Source: Gautieria morchelliformis
Lineage: Eukaryota; Basidiomycota; Agaricomycetes; Gomphales; Gomphaceae
Assembly: GCA_015179125.1 (NCBI GenBank)
Contig: WHVA01000055.1
Span: forward strand, 1 to 64,000
DNA: 64,000 nt
Direction of reading: 5' to 3'
Shown here piece by piece: positions 1 through 12,954 of the stretch. Every line of letters begins with the position of its first letter. Position 1 is the first letter of the stretch. A program made the translations under genes and the position numbers. Under the pieces are notes generated by a model that ran no database searches, was not told where the DNA came from, and worked only from the letters and a program-made list of their open reading frames with translations.

Positions 1-2
1 AA

Positions 3-396
3 AACCACGCGCCCCCTGCCCACCGCAAATCCGCCCACGACTATGACGAAAGCAGCTCATCGTCCCACGTCTCAACTCGCCTTTCCAACCTAGCGAGAGT
101 GATCGAATCACAGCGCGTGGCCTTGGAAGCCCTGCAGAACGAAATGACGGAGCGCCTCGAGGACAGCGCTAGCGAACCTGGAAAAGGCAAAGGCAAGGGT
201 ATGCCTCATCAGCCTCACACCAGTACCTGTTCAGCACTTACCAACCTCATATCTGAAATTTGCAGCCGTGTTGCCAATGGCACCCGGGATCGAATCAGAC
301 TGCAACATGGACGTAATGGCAGACACGTCTGAGTCGTTCCCAGACAGCCTGATGAATGACCTGACTGAGCTGCCGTTCGAGATCGAGAATTATTAG
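3..396 (+). CDS. 3' end of an unknown host gene (partial)
   Basis: This is the end of a gene entering from the left edge. One frame is open from base 3, with exons 3-198 and 266-396. The intron 199-265 begins GTATGC and ends TGCAG, and splicing it keeps the frame through to TAG at 394-396. The visible protein has a Ser-rich stretch (DESSSSS), a predicted helix (RVALEALQNEMTERLED), a Lys/Gly-rich patch (GKGKGK) and an acidic tail ending FEIENY. No family is recognised. It is not repeated in the window, so it may be the single-copy host gene flanking the array. Confidence 0.55.
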
Positions 397-578
397 ACGT
401 AACGGCACCAACGTGCCACGTACCCTTTTCTTCTTCCAATGTTTTTCGTCAATCGACATAAAATTGTCTGACACATCAATGTACTTTACCTGTTTTTTTT
501 TTCGAAGCTACTGGGCTTCAAAAGTACCTTTTGGCCTTCAGCGTGTTTTGTCCGACTGCGTCGAACAGGGAGGGCGAG

Positions 579-800
579 TGTAAGGAACCGGCATAATTAC
601 CAGCGGAGACTCAATACGGCCGACCACTTACGCATACCAAAAGGTAAGACACGGGCACCTAGGCCCGTGTCTTCTCATATAAGTAGCCTACCGAATCAAT
701 ACATGTACGATAGAGAGAACTGACCCCGAACATACACTTGGTTACGACTGGTCATCCCGTCTGCTAAGTTATTTCAAAGTCTCCTCTAACCCATCTTACA
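579..800. repeat. Possible solo LTR (222 bp)
   Basis: The segment starts TGTAAGG and ends ATCTTACA, giving inverted TGTAAG/CTTACA termini. It contains a TATA-like ATATAAGTAG and a perfect 11-bp hairpin (arms 646-656 and 663-673, six-base loop). These are LTR-like traits, but no matching target duplication is visible and there is no second copy here. The rest of 397-960 shows no gene; it holds the 3' flank of the first gene and a T-run near 490. Confidence 0.35.
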
Positions 801-960
801 CACACCCACACACTTTGTCAGCGAAGGAAATTTCAATACAGAGCGTTCGGCTCGATTTGATGATCTCACGCAAAAAAGGATCAGGTAATGTCTGAGTTGC
901 ACATTTTGTAACTTCTCCATATCAGATTTTCGTGGTCTGGTTACCGAACCCGCCCTAACC

Positions 961-2161
961 ATGCAGGCGGGGCCGTTCATCGTAAGCTGCTCATTGTTTG
1001 GAGAAACTTGCTTTTGAGGTGCTTCTTTACAGCCATCGAATGCTTTCTCGTCGCTCATCATCGGCGGCCTGATCAAAATCAACGGTGTCCAGGTTCCATT
1101 GACGCTATCTAAAACCATCTCAAAGCCTGGAAAACCACTTCTAGCCAGTGCAGAATGCTTCGCCAATCCCGGTGGTCTACTGCCTGTTCGTCCTCCCTCC
1201 AAACTCCCCCCCCCAGGCAACCTCTGTCTCCATGTTTCCTTAAAACCGGAACGACTCGGCTATGGCAGAGTGGGTTCGGTATACCCGCTTAGGATTGACG
1301 ACACCAATCAATACGCTCTTCCAGCCCTTGTAATAAAAGTCGCTGCTCGGCGCCGTTCTGACGATCTGGCTCGTGAGGCCTGGTTTTACGAAGAGATGGA
1401 GGATATTCAGGGAGTAGCCATCGCACGCTGCTATGGTTTCTTTACTGCTGAAATCGAGCCGAATAGCGAGCTTTTGGACTGGGCCGAGGCTGATGCGGAT
1501 TGCGACGAGGAAGAGGTAGATGTTCGGGGCGAGGACAGCCCAAGTGAGGATGGCTGCGACACGGAGGATACATGGGACCGCTATGCATGGAGATTCTGAA
1601 GATCTGGTGATGGAAGAATTCAGCTGGGAAGTGGTGTTTAAGCGCGAAGAGGAAAGGGACAAGTTAAGGGACAAGATAAGACAAGAACGTCGAGATAAAC
1701 GTGCCCGAACCATCAAACCAACTCGTGCCGATCCGGTCTCAGTGCGCAACCGCAGTGACAAGACTTTTCTTTCAGTCTTGGTCTTAGAAAGACTCGGGGA
1801 CGTGATACCAATAGGCGTTCCGTTGGAAGCACTCAAGTTAGTCTGGCCAGCTCTAACTATGCATGCTTCTGAATATCCTTTGTTACACAGACCGGATGTT
1901 CGTGAAATATACAGCGACATGGGTCACTTCCGTGTCCATCACATAGACATCCGATGGAGAAATATTTTGGCGGCACCAGCGACAGACCAGAGTATTTTCT
2001 GCCCTTATCACGGACACAAGCATCAATGGCATGTGGTTGACTTTGATCTCTCGAGAAAGTCAAACCATTTACATTCTGGTATCGAATCCGCTGCGAATGG
2101 ATGGCTTCAGACCATACTGGATGGATTGGAAGAAGGATACGTCGTGGAGACTTGGGACTAG
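961..2161 (+). pseudogene. Kinase-like protein, unit 1 copy (frameshifted)
   Basis: Basidiomycete-type protein-kinase-like gene. Exon 1 is 961-981 (starts MQAGPFI). The 51-bp intron 982-1032 begins GTAAGC and ends TACAG, and exon 2 starts at 1033 in frame. Visible kinase hallmarks are a glycine-rich loop (LGYGRVGSVY), the ATP-lysine strand (LVIKVAA), the aC-like Glu (REAWFYEEM), a hinge-like LVLERLGD, a catalytic-loop HxD..N (HIDIRWRN) and DFD in place of the usual DFG. An acidic insert of about 70 residues separates the lobes. Relative to the copy at 47,808 two bases are missing near 1,588, giving a TGA at 1,597-1,599; the C-lobe continues in another frame to 2,161. Its substrate is unknown. 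Confidence 0.7.
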
Positions 2162-3019
2162 ATGCATTCTTTGTCTCTCAACGCAACATGCATCGGAAAG
2201 ATTCTATTCACTTTTCATGAGAACTCGATCATTTCCGGGCAACTTGATATATTCATCGTAGATAAACGGCGCCTTTAGGATGTCACAAGAGTCGAATTAT
2301 GCATGTACCGCCTGCCATATTATGGTGGTACAGCGTCCCGACCTTTGTCCTCGAGATGGCCTCTGGATGTAGGCTGATTACTCATCATGGACATGTGAGC
2401 AGCACCTATCATAATACCTATATACCCCATATCACAGACTGTGATGATTCCTGTCCACTCATACTTGTCATTTATTCACAGTCGCAGAAATGTCCCAACT
2501 TCTATGTTTGAGACCGACGGCCAACTGTCAGAGTACAGTATAGGTCAGTTAGTACTCATGGTCATTGTTCCGTCTCGGCTGGCTAGGTTGCGTCGATGCC
2601 CGATATGAATGAGGACTAAGATCTCTGCAGGCTTCAACTTCAGGCCCGCTCCCATGTCCTCTTCGAACATGAGAATATTTTACCTGGGCCTGTTCCCCGG
2701 AATGCCAAGTGTGATTTCTATACTGAAATGATCTACGGCACGCTAGATACGGGTTTGCCCTCTTCTTCCATCGCACCATGGTCCGGCCTGGATACTGTGG
2801 GGATTCCTGTTAGGGGCGCATATAACCTTTTAGACTCTGTTTTGGCTTAGCTTGGCTTCTATGGCCTCATCCACATACTTCTCTTCCAATCGTTGGCGAA
2901 TGAGGAGTATCTATCACGTCATGAAGCCTAAGAAGAGAACAGTAATACCTTTATGACTGCTCGCTGCTTCTAACAGTTACAAGCTATAAGAAGTGCTCGA
3001 ATACTTCGAATTGTCCTCG
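2162..3019. repeat. Unit spacer downstream of kinase (unit 1)
   Basis: Non-coding as far as can be seen. It aligns nearly end to end with about 48,990-49,853 of unit 4, and its first part with 45,960-46,285 of unit 3. It is therefore part of the duplicated segment rather than a transposon. Confidence 0.6.
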
Positions 3020-3555
3020 ATGTCGAGTCTTGCAGAGCTTGAAGCCTTGGGTCTGGCCATTTTTGAAAATCGAATTCCTGCGGTAGGTATTCCCCAAGTG
3101 CTGAAGCTTTTTGCGCTGACCAGTATCCTCTAGAGCTTTGCGTTTGTTGAGGTTAGAGGCATATCATCTACTCTGAATGTGTCCCACTAAGCCCTCTTGC
3201 GTTGAAGCAAACAACCGGGGCGACATTGGTTCTGTTAGTTGGTCTCTGCGGAAGTGCCTAAGTTAATTGATCACTTACCAGTATCTGATGCAGAATGCAA
3301 CGGATTTTTAACGCCATATTGCCTTGGCGTATACTACTTCATCTCAGGATGGCAGCAGTACGCGGGGACCGGAGATCCGTATCTTCACCGCAACTGACCA
3401 CCATGTTCCGGATCTCACTACCTACCGAATTTTCCACAGACATGATAGGACGTGGAACATGGCTTATAGATCCAGAGGCTGGTCCTAGACCCGAGGCGAC
3501 GATCAGCGGTGGGAACCAGACTGTCGGAGGACACGCTTACAATGGCGCGGCATGA
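3020..3555 (+). pseudogene. DUF6533-like membrane protein remnant (unit 1)
   Basis: The first exon (ATG at 3,020, reading MSSLAELEALGLAIFENR) and the last coding exon (acceptor just before 3,294, reading QRIFNAILPWRILLHLRMAA) match the longer gene at 49,854-51,646 in unit 4. About 1.16 kb of central exons, which carry most transmembrane helices, are missing here; the junction is near 3,133. Function is lost if the unit 4 copy represents the ancestor. The membrane role is inferred from that copy. Confidence 0.55.
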
Positions 3556-3919
3556 TCTACACGATGGCCTCCGGGGTTATTATTTCTGGGTGGAAAATGT
3601 GTGGACGTGCATATACCCCTCAGCAGGAATAGACACTGCAAGTACTGAATATAATGGGTCCCCCGCAAGAACATGTCGCCATGGTTTTTCGTGCACTCGC
3701 GGTTCTCGTCGCTCTACCGCCCCTGGTGCCCATATCGCCGTGGTCACGAAGGGTGCGATTGAGCACGAAGGCCAGAATGCCGCGGCGTGTACACGCACAC
3801 GTCTGTGCGAAGCTGGGGGACCTCGACTTCGACCACCTCATTTTGGGCGCGATGAGAGACACCGTAGACATGCCGCAGACACTTCCTGGGCCAGTGAACT
3901 TCTGAGGTGGGGAGGTTGT
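3556..3919 (+). other. Conserved spacer with an 83-codon ORF (unit 1)
   Basis: A plus-strand frame 3,654-3,905 is preserved in unit 4 (51,646-51,897) and, 5'-truncated, in unit 2 (about 25,800-25,910). All three share the core HAHVCAKLGDLDF and end in a short LPG-PVNF-like tail. It could be a tail exon of the DUF6533-like gene or just duplicated DNA. No domain is recognised. Confidence 0.35.
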
Positions 3920-3928
3920 ATTTGATTT

Positions 3929-3975
3929 GCACGACCTAATAATGTCACTTGATATCCCATTTCGGTCCCCGACAT
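3929..3975 (+). repeat. MULE left terminal inverted repeat
   Basis: Pairs with 12,955-13,001. After an unmatched first 6-8 bases, 34 of the next 39 positions match the reverse complement, including the block CATTTCGGTC. Confidence 0.85.
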
Positions 3976-4770
3976 GCCTTTTGTGTCCCCTTGTTTTACC
4001 CCTAGTGTCCCTGAAAAATTCCTTTTGTGTCGAGTCCACATCAAGTTTCGGTCACTGTTGTCCCACATTAGTGTCGGCCCTCTACCAGCTTTCTGTCCTT
4101 TTGTAATATGTTTTCGGCCGTGCCACTATTCTATTTATGTCCCTGTGAAACTCTAATTCTGTCACGCTGCGGGTGAGTTTCTGTCACGCCGCTATCACAT
4201 TTCTGTCCCGACTTTTAGCTGCTGCCCAGCCGCTGCGTCGAATTCTACATATGCGAGCTCGTTCTCATCCCTGAAACCAGGAGGGTTCAGGATAATTGTC
4301 AGATCCTAGGTAGGTGACCTGGTTGGTGAGTAAATTAGCTATTTCTCAATACTTGGATCTCAGAGTTGCATCACTCTAATTGTGACCAAAAGACCTTCTA
4401 TCCAACCCAAGAATTTTCGTAGGCAAATCCGCTTGTTCTCAGGCCTGAATTTTCGGCCATCCCTGCCCTGGCATGTTTCTCTCTGATGATGTCATGGGCC
4501 TCCCCGTGGCAATGTCCGGCCAGGAGGCAACGCGTGGCCTTATCAATAGCTGGAGGCCGTCAAAGTGTTTTCCAAGGTGAGTACCCTCTTGCATCATCCT
4601 CTGTAGCTGTGTCTAATCTGCTTTATTTATGTGCTTTGTCTACCTTAATTGGCCATGAACCATTGACTCCAGCATGTGGACAATGGCTGCATCTCGCATG
4701 AGAACAATGGGGTTCGCTGTTAATATAACAAGTCAGCATCTTTCTCTCCAGAACTGAGAACCGTGCTCAG

Positions 4771-7700
4771 ATGTCCCAGAGAGAACGAAGGCGCAGAGGG
4801 CCGGGGCGCCCTGCGCTGAAACGGTATTCGCGTGGACGTCAGCCAAGACTCTTAAGCACATCCACTCAAATCCCGGCTTCTCCTCAGTCACCGACACCTG
4901 CACTCACACAAGCTGAAACGACAGAACCCAATGATTCAACCCTGACTCCCGATGAGTTGCGGATTTTGCGCATTCAGAAGCAACACACGCGCATCCCTCC
5001 CTTGACACTCTTCTCAAACAACATAAGTGTCCAACCGTTGTTCCTCGACAGTATAGCGCACAGCCCTCCTGAATGGAAATCTCTTGGAAAGGTACCAACC
5101 GAGAGTCTTCCCGACTGGTTTGATTCGCAGGTGAGCTCTTCTTCACCAGCATGAGTTACGGTTGACCAGTTCTGCAGCACAATGACTTTAATGCTCACAA
5201 ATCACTTCCCACTAGAGTGGTGGCATTGAAATGGTTTGGGCATCCAGGTGATACACCAGTGGACGTTCGCGCTCGACCCGTCATCCTTCGCTGGTCAGAG
5301 AAGTCAGACCTCATGGAGCACGGCCGTGCAGAAGCCATAGTGCAGGGTAAAGTGGTGCACAGATGGGAGTATGTGTGTCGAGGTCAGTGTGAGCTCCAGG
5401 ATACGCCAGAGGATGTTGAATAACCAGAGGATGCAATGTATGCGGGGGATGGGGTGCGTGAAGAAGAACCCACGGTTACCACTCATCGCTGGAAGTCCTG
5501 CCCAGGAGGGGTTAGACTCTCTGTAAGTCTACCTGTTATAGCTTTAATTCTTATTCAGTTGATGTTTTCTGTGTAGATTGAGGTCAAAGCTGATGATCTA
5601 GAACACGCTGATATTTGGCAATTTGGAACCCACCCTGAGACGCTTCCTGTCAACTTGGTCTGGTCTCGTCGTTTGCGGAATATTGTTTCGGAACGATTTC
5701 GGCTTGTGGGTGCAAAGGCGACCACGATTATGCAGGGTGAATCTGAGTACATCTAAGAATATAATACTTGAACTAACCCTTAGTCCAGAGGTAGTCAATC
5801 AGTACCGGAATCCAACCCTCATGTCTCGAGCAACTCAGCAACCACTGGAAACCCCCTATGTGTTCCCTTCTTTCCAACGACCCACATGTGCGGAGATTAT
5901 CAACATGCTTCCGGAAATCATGCACCGAGCTCATTTGGACCGTGATCCTTTCACGGCACTACATCTTCTCAAGGAACGCAATCCAGACAAGATTTACAAG
6001 TGTGTATATTTTCGAACTGTATAACCAACCTACTAATCGCAGTGACCACGTGCCAAGTTACACAGCCCATGATCCTGACCACCCGGATTCTCATTCCCAA
6101 TTTACCTGTGCAATGGTGGATGATTTTACGCTCGAGAACATGATCCTTCATGGCACTCGGGATGGCCTGGTGGCTGATAGCAGCTGGCGCAACAAAAGTG
6201 AAAACCGTGCAGCAGTGACGTTTATCATTGCGGTTGATGAGCATAAACATTTAGTTCCAGGTGCGTGCGAGTGTGATTTGACTCTCGTCATTTATGCCAG
6301 CAATTTTTGATCAGGGTCTGTGCTCTTATCTGCAAATGTGCGAACAAGCACACTTGCGGAATATCTGGAGGCTACTAAGCAAAAAGTGATACAGCGAGCC
6401 GAGGCAATCATCAAAGGTACTTCATATCCTTATAGGGGTGATATTGCACTGATCGGGAGATAGATCCCAGAAGTATTATTCACGCTGGGGCAGCTGAACG
6501 CACAGAGCTTCCCCAGGTGTGTGCCAAAATTTTACATCACGGGTGGGATGTCCCCAAATGGATGATTGACAAGTCTAGGGCCGAGGCAAATGCCATTCGC
6601 AAAGGTGAGCTCCTGGAAGCCCTGATTCCAGTGTATCAGCTTACTTGGGTCGTTAGTCTTTCCCGGTGCATATATTCGACTCTGTCAATTCCACGTGATC
6701 CAAGCTATTCTCAGATGGGACTGTGATGATGGAAGTATGGCGACTGCCCCTCGGATATCTCGACTGATGAAATTCAGGATGCTGATCCATTTCCGTGTGC
6801 TGCAAAGATGCCGTACTTGGGATGGTTGGCCCCATGGATACCTTCTTTCGGGAAATACGCCAGCTCTTTCATGACGACGAGGAGCATGATGCTCTGGAAG
6901 AGGAGGAGGTAGAAGACCATGATATTTCTGTGCAGAAGGGTAAACGAAAATCTCAGAAGCGGGCGACATCAAAAGAGGCATGCAACTGGGTTGAGCAGTA
7001 TTTCCTAGAAAACTGGTTCATTGATGAATGGATACGTGAGTCAGTAAGTACCGATGTGTCAGACCATGCTATCTAATCCTCTTGACCTGGTATAGCCTGT
7101 TTCACTGACATCGGCCTGCCGTTGGGACAGACACGTGACGGGACTTGGAATGTAAACAACTGGACGGAACGGGCTTTCCTTGTGTTTGATACTGTCTTTT
7201 TAGATAATCGAATGAACCACCGGTGAGCCTTCTAGGCTTGGATGCATGCTCTCCATCTGACAAACCACAAACGGTGGCCCTAGTATTGATCGCCTCGGGG
7301 GAATCATTTTGAATGAGTTTTTCCCTTTTTACCAGTACTGGTCATATTTTCCCAAACAGTCTACCTCTGAGGTTGCAGCAATAAATGCACCCGCGCACCT
7401 GCTTTGGGAAGAGGGGAACATCTCCTCATGTGGACCAGATAAATATCGAGTGATTGACACTCAGGCGGAGTACGTTCCTGCTCTTGCAATCAAGATTTCA
7501 ATTGGTGCTGAATTGTGACATGATCTGCAGGCCATCACAGTCGCTGCTCCTGCCATGGGTCTATATAGTAGATGTTATAATTCCACAGTGATCTTGCATG
7601 TCATTCCAACAGACTGGAAAACTATGCATTCACCTAGTCGCAGCCCGGATGGAACATTTCAATGGGCCATGTGCGGCATGGACAGGTTCGTAGGTTTTCC

Positions 7701-7860
7701 ACTTGTAAAATCTATTTAATTCCATGATGCTAGAAATTGGGAGTGCTAATCAACGACGGAATCCCATGCGAGGAAAGCCCCAGGCCCATCGTGAAGTGAA
7801 ACACACGTCAGACGCCAGAATCACCAAAGACCTTCGGTATGTTGTGGATCAACTAGAACT
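4771..7860 (+). CDS. MULE-type DDE transposase (multi-exon, approximate)
   Basis: Predicted to cut and rejoin the element ends in the nucleus. It starts MSQRERRRRGPGRPALKR, a basic, possibly nuclear-localising or AT-hook-like N-terminus. Coding blocks are separated by short introns, for example 5,131 (GTGAGC), 5,524 (GTAAGT) and 6,262 (GTGCGT). The catalytic core is recognisable: first Asp in VADSSWRNKSENRAAVTF followed by HLVPGSVLLSANV (about 6,170-6,330), second Asp in WMIDKSRAEANAI (about 6,560), and Glu in NVNNWTERAFLVFD (about 7,155). An acidic EEEEVEDHD segment lies between them. This D-D-E order and the NNxxE signature are typical of Mutator transposases of mushrooms. The exon 1-2 junction does not splice cleanly in frame, so one frameshift is possible and the limits are approximate. 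Confidence 0.65.
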
Positions 7861-7912
7861 CCATTCCTCATCCGCCCCAAAGAGGATATGGTGACTACAC
7901 CCAGGCCTCTCA

Positions 7913-10900
7913 TTGCTGGTATGTCAGGAGCAAACAAGGCGCAGACGTGTATGTGCCTTTGCTTGTCTCGCTAGTGATGTTTGTAGCACTGATAGGCCAT
8001 GTTCATGGGCAGTTCCTGCTGAACCCAAGGCCAGACGGGGGTGCCTTGCACGTATCAGACCATTGCAGCCATGGCGTGTACGTGCGGCACAAGTCAGAAA
8101 ACATGTGCCCCGATTCAGTCAAAAACCCGGCCGTAAGGTTGCAAAACATCTGGCAAAACAGTCGCTTTTCCCAGCGGATTTGTTACAGCAAGGCATGTAG
8201 AGGACAGGAATTATAGGCAGTAGGTATGGACTTGTTGCTCAAAAGAATAGACTAGAAATTAATTCACTCTCTCAGTGAATTTAGTTGTCACTGTAAATAT
8301 ATTATACACTACCTAGAAATTAATTCACTACAGAGGATTTCTAGGTCAATAAATCGAAAGAATGCTAGACTAATTTACTTGCCTCTCTCAGTGAATTTAG
8401 TTGTCACTGAGAGAGGGGGAAACTGTTTCACTGCGCATGTACTACTACCCGGCCCTTTAGCGCCCAAGAGCTCGCGCGTCGAAGTCATTTCAGACTCCGC
8501 TGGGTGCAGCCGCTTGTGAAAGTAGGAATAACAAAATGAAATAGAGAGACAGGGAGTGAGTGGAAAATTTCGAAAATAACCAGAGAAATGGATGCATGAT
8601 ACAAGAACAACATGAGAAGAAATTGAGAAAGCACACAACAAATTGGATATATTATGCTTGATTTTGGTGCAGGAGCATCAATGCACCCAACAAGGCAAAC
8701 GTGTGACTTACAAGAGTGCAGGTGATCATCCGAGGGACACAAAACCATGGACCCTTGCCGATGCCCCTGATGACTTGTTAGATGCTGAAGAACTCTCGTT
8801 CAACAGCACGGATCTGTCTCGTTGGGCATCCCCGACATACGAGCTCCGCATCGAGGAAATGGAATTATTTGTGGAGCTGCTCAACAATCTGAGCGATCAA
8901 TGCGGCCTTCACACGTGGTTCTGTATTTCACCTTCCATCTCAACTCATGTAGCCTCTGCTCTGGGATCCGTGGAGGCCATGGATGTACGTTAACCTGTCG
9001 TTGTGTGTGTGTGTTATTGTTCCTGATTGTACCTGATCAATATTGAACAGAAATCCAAACAAGCCAGGCAATTATGTGCCCGACACCAATCAAACCCCTT
9101 TAATCAGCTGGTTTTTTTTGATTTGCGAGCTGCCCACTGGCTCGTGTTCCATCATGACCTTCACCAGAGTACCCCCCCTGCGTGCACAGCATATAACTCT
9201 CTTTCATCGACATCACGCTTGATAGACATTGATGACCAGTGGTGGATACACTATTACCTCAAGGTTGGGATTGTTCCTAAGGTATGCTTTCCTCTCATCG
9301 TGAGAATTACACTAACTATGGTATATGAAGGATCTGAAACACCAAAGCTTTGACACCATATCATTGGGCACGCAACATGAAATGAGCTCATGTGGTTTTT
9401 GGGCCCTTTTCGTCGCCTTTGCAATTGTGCTCCAGATCCCCGTTGATGGCCACTTGATGAAAAAAACCACGGAACATGCCCTAAAGCACCTACTTGCCTG
9501 CATTTATGCCAACTACATGGGTGGCGTTGACGGGCTTGTCGGTGATGTGCTCAAGAATGCATTCACTGCATATAAACCAATGGTAGATATAACCACCGGC
9601 ACAGTGAGTTTGTCTTAGAAACTAGGTGCTTCTATCCAACCATGTACCACTTGCCCTACTCCCAGGTTGCTTGTCGCCCTAAGGAACGCAAACGTGTCTG
9701 GGATAAAGACACCCATCCGCAGGTTAGCTCAATGATCAGACATTCTTATTGCCTATCTCAAATATTTCTGTGCAGCCTTTGCCTGTTCAATCCGAAGGTG
9801 ACCGTGTCTTTTTCGATGCTATTTGTCAACAGCAGGAGTTAGAGTTTACCATTGATGGAAAATATCAAATTAACGCTGAAAAAATTGCCCAAGTCAGGCA
9901 ATCGGATGGTCTTGTCCCTGAGACCATGTTAAATGGGTATCTTCACTTGTTGTCCTTGGATCTCGTTCAAGGAAACATACCATCCACGCAATTCAAAATA
10001 TTTGACACGATTTTGGCAGATCATCTACGTGATGCACCTTCACGGGTTCCTTTCAAACCTCCAGGCAGTGGAAAGAAAGGAAGATCATCCACGGTGTGTT
10101 GGGTCACTGAGGTACGTGCCTGACTTACACCATATCATTTACCCGTACGTACTGATATATCCAGGTTAATATCTTTGACTACATGCACCTTATATTGCCA
10201 TGGCATATCCCAAAGACCAAACACTGGATCGTAGCAGCCATAAACATGGCTACACAGTCTATCCGAATCTATGACAGCCTGAGCACTCAACCTCAAACAC
10301 ACCGATATGAAGCCCAGGTGCGTTATACTGATCTTGTTGGCCCACGCATCTCTGTACTCATCTGCACCCACCTAGCACATTTTACGCTTCATTACTTGGG
10401 AGTATTCATGCATATATACAGATAGCATACCTTCAAATTGGTCTACTAACTTGGATAACTACCTTCAAAATCATGTGAGTATATTTGTTGATACTACTCA
10501 ATTCATATATCAAGACATATATATTCATCAGGTTCCTTATTCGGTGCCCCAGCAGTTCAACTCCACAGACTGCGGGCTTTATGCCATTGCTTTCACAGAT
10601 CATATTTGTCGTGGTGGGGACCCTGGCACTGATGGTTTCACTCTCCATACGATGGACATCCAAGCCTTACGATTCCAGATAATTGTTTAGTTTGCCAAAG
10701 AATGGGTGCTACAACAAGCTCATGCTCTCAGATTATTGAGGAGTGAGCCCACCAATGCTGCTATGACTGCCCCTAGCCTATCCAAACCACCATCACCACT
10801 TGCCACGAGATACTCAACGCCTCCTGAGGTGATTATTGACCCCTCGTTGCTGTACATCCCCCCATAGGAGCCTGGGGTCTATGGCCTCTCCCCCACACCA

Positions 10901-12499
10901 AGCTTTATTATCCCGCCAAAGTAATAAGCTGGGCCCCACGCTGGAGTGGTTAGATGGTGGTGTAGTACTTGGTGACATGTCTCACACATCTACAGGAGGG
11001 CAACTGCCCGTGTTCTACCGAACCTCAACTGAATGTTTCAATGTCCTTGTTGAATATGACTGGCTTGATATTCTTCAACCATATCAGGTATGTATTACCT
11101 GATTTGTGAAGTATGTGCTTATTCTGTTATCTAGATCAAACCAATTGCATGGCCGTGGGCTCTTGACACATGCCAACTGGAAGCTCAAAAGGCCACATCA
11201 GATGGGAGTATGGACATGAGAGAGCTGGAACTCCCCTATCAAAAAGCAGCAGTCCTCGCCCACCTACGAGCACAATACGATTCTGTGATCAACATTCTGG
11301 CAAGTTCACTCTCATCTAGGCCTACTGCGTTCTCCCTACTCTTAGATGACTGGTTGGAAACACAAGCCAATCGTAGCCGATTTGGCAGTGCTTGGCAAAC
11401 AACCTACAACTTTTCCAGGAGGCATGCACAATTCATTGACAGCGTTGACATCTTCATCATTGAGAATGTTTGTGCTGAGGAGCTGACACTAGGTTTCAGG
11501 GCGCGAGGTCTTGCCCATTCCAATACAAGCAAAGTTATTTTGGGTCCAGGGGCCGCTCTGTTATCTTACCATGCACTGGGCTTCCAGCTTGGCATATGTG
11601 GTGAATATGCCTGCCAGCTGAGTTTTCAAAATTTGTTGTTACACGATCAGACACCGTATGAAATGGCTTGGGCCGCAATAAGCAAGCGCACACTCACAAC
11701 AGTCCAAGCAGCGGTCAAGTTGGAAGCTACGCATCGCATTCCTGACCCAAGCATCGAGCTAACTCCTGTCCAGATTCAAGAAGGACCATTCTTCGAGGTC
11801 AGTGAGATTGCATGGGATAAAACTCTGCAATTAATGCGCAGCGTTGTTACAGGCACCTCATGTTAACCATACTCATGTTAACCCAGCCGTGGAAACGGCT
11901 CCTATCCTACCCCCTACTCATGTTCAACCAGCCGTAGAAACGGCTCTTATCCTACCCCTGAGCCGCATGCTGATCGGTCATCTTCCCCATGCATGTCTTC
12001 TGCTGCTGGACCACCTGCCCATCTGTCACCTGTCTTGCGCATCCCTTCGGCTGAGCTGCCTATTCGTTTGGTGCATTCTCCTCCTCCCTCTTCTGCTATG
12101 CAGCCTCCTCGCTTGCCGCCACCTGCTGGGACGGAGACCTTGTCAGAGAATACGCCAGGACAAAGACTTCTGTTGCGTATCAAAAGGTACAACGGACAGC
12201 TTCGTGCAACTGCTATAACATTACGCACCTCTGCTGAAAACATCGCACCTGCTGAAACCATCGCACCTGCTGAAACCGTCATCGCGCCTGCTGAATCCAT
12301 TGCGCCTGTGGAATCCATCACACTGGGCCCCAATACATCAGCTGACAACAGCTTCACAGAAATAGTGGAGACACTCACTGGATCCGTCAGACCGGCACCG
12401 GACAATGTTATAATGATGCAAGAGACCATGACCAAGCGCGAGCTCAGCGAACTCGAGGCGTCAAACCGATGGAGCAAGCGACTGCGCACAAGAAAATAA
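7913..12499 (+). pseudogene. MULE-borne protein with two tandem C48 (Ulp1-like) domains
   Basis: Ulp1-type enzymes are cysteine peptidases that cleave SUMO/ubiquitin-like tags. A basic N-terminal part is followed by domain 1 (about 8,780-9,610): His in AAHWLVFHHD, YNSL where Asp is expected, then Gln and Cys in GTQHEMSSCGFWALF. Domain 2 (about 9,780-10,690) has HWIVAAIN, YDSL and QQFNSTDCGLYAI, a complete His-Asp-Gln-Cys set. A C-terminal region of unknown fold follows (about 10,980-12,499), with AETIAPAE repeats and a basic end (KRLRTRK). Introns lie at 9,049, 9,283, 10,111, 10,318, 10,479 and 11,089 or nearby. In-frame TAGs at about 8,200, 10,688 and 10,865, plus the solo LTR at 8,220, interrupt it. 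It may be one gene or two. Confidence 0.6.
8220..8692 (-). mobile_element. Solo LTR, family S, inside the MULE
   Basis: Inverted, diverged copy of the elements at 35,280-35,768 and 38,475-38,962. Its right end reads ACCCAACA (reverse of TGTTGGGT). It is flanked by the 5-bp duplication AGGCA (8,215-8,219 and 8,693-8,697). The terminal bases on the left are mutated. It contains paired CTCTCTCAGTGAATTTA-type repeats. Removing it puts the reading frames on both sides in register. Confidence 0.8.
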
Positions 12500-12954
12500 G
12501 TCCTTTATTCATGTATATATATATATAAAAAGTATTTCTGAGATACTTGACCTTCTACTCTGACACCCTCTGAAATTCAATTAATGGACAAATAGTAATA
12601 CTAAATTGACACGGCCATCGAACCCCTGCCGTAATATATTATGCACAACCATGCAGGATAGAAGCTGCAAACATGAATCACAGGTACTCGGTGGTGTTGC
12701 TTATGATAGCGAGAATATAATAAATAGTTCTGGTCGTATTTTTGTCTGTGCCACCGTGCACGTGACCCACCAACGGTCAGGAAAGCGTCACGACCTCCTG
12801 GTACGTACAATGGAGGTATCAAGGTTTGGACAATTTTCTGAGTATCTACAGGCTCATAGCTTCTAAACAAGACCTGGTTGATAGAAGTTGAGCCAGTGTG
12901 AAAGGAGCTACTAAATCTCTCGACAGTCTGTCGATTGCACAGGACAGACGCGCG

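Noticed and set aside
579-800. Calling this a confirmed solo LTR
   Set aside because: Termini and hairpin fit, but flanks GCGAG and CACAC do not match and there is no second copy; kept only as a possibility.
3580-4068. Several overlapping frames on both strands around the MULE left end
   Set aside because: Some cross the MULE boundary and none has domain similarity; only the 3,654-3,905 frame is conserved between units.
12601-12870. Frames of 86-89 codons on both strands before the MULE right TIR
   Set aside because: No homology, no splice context; most likely non-coding subterminal DNA.
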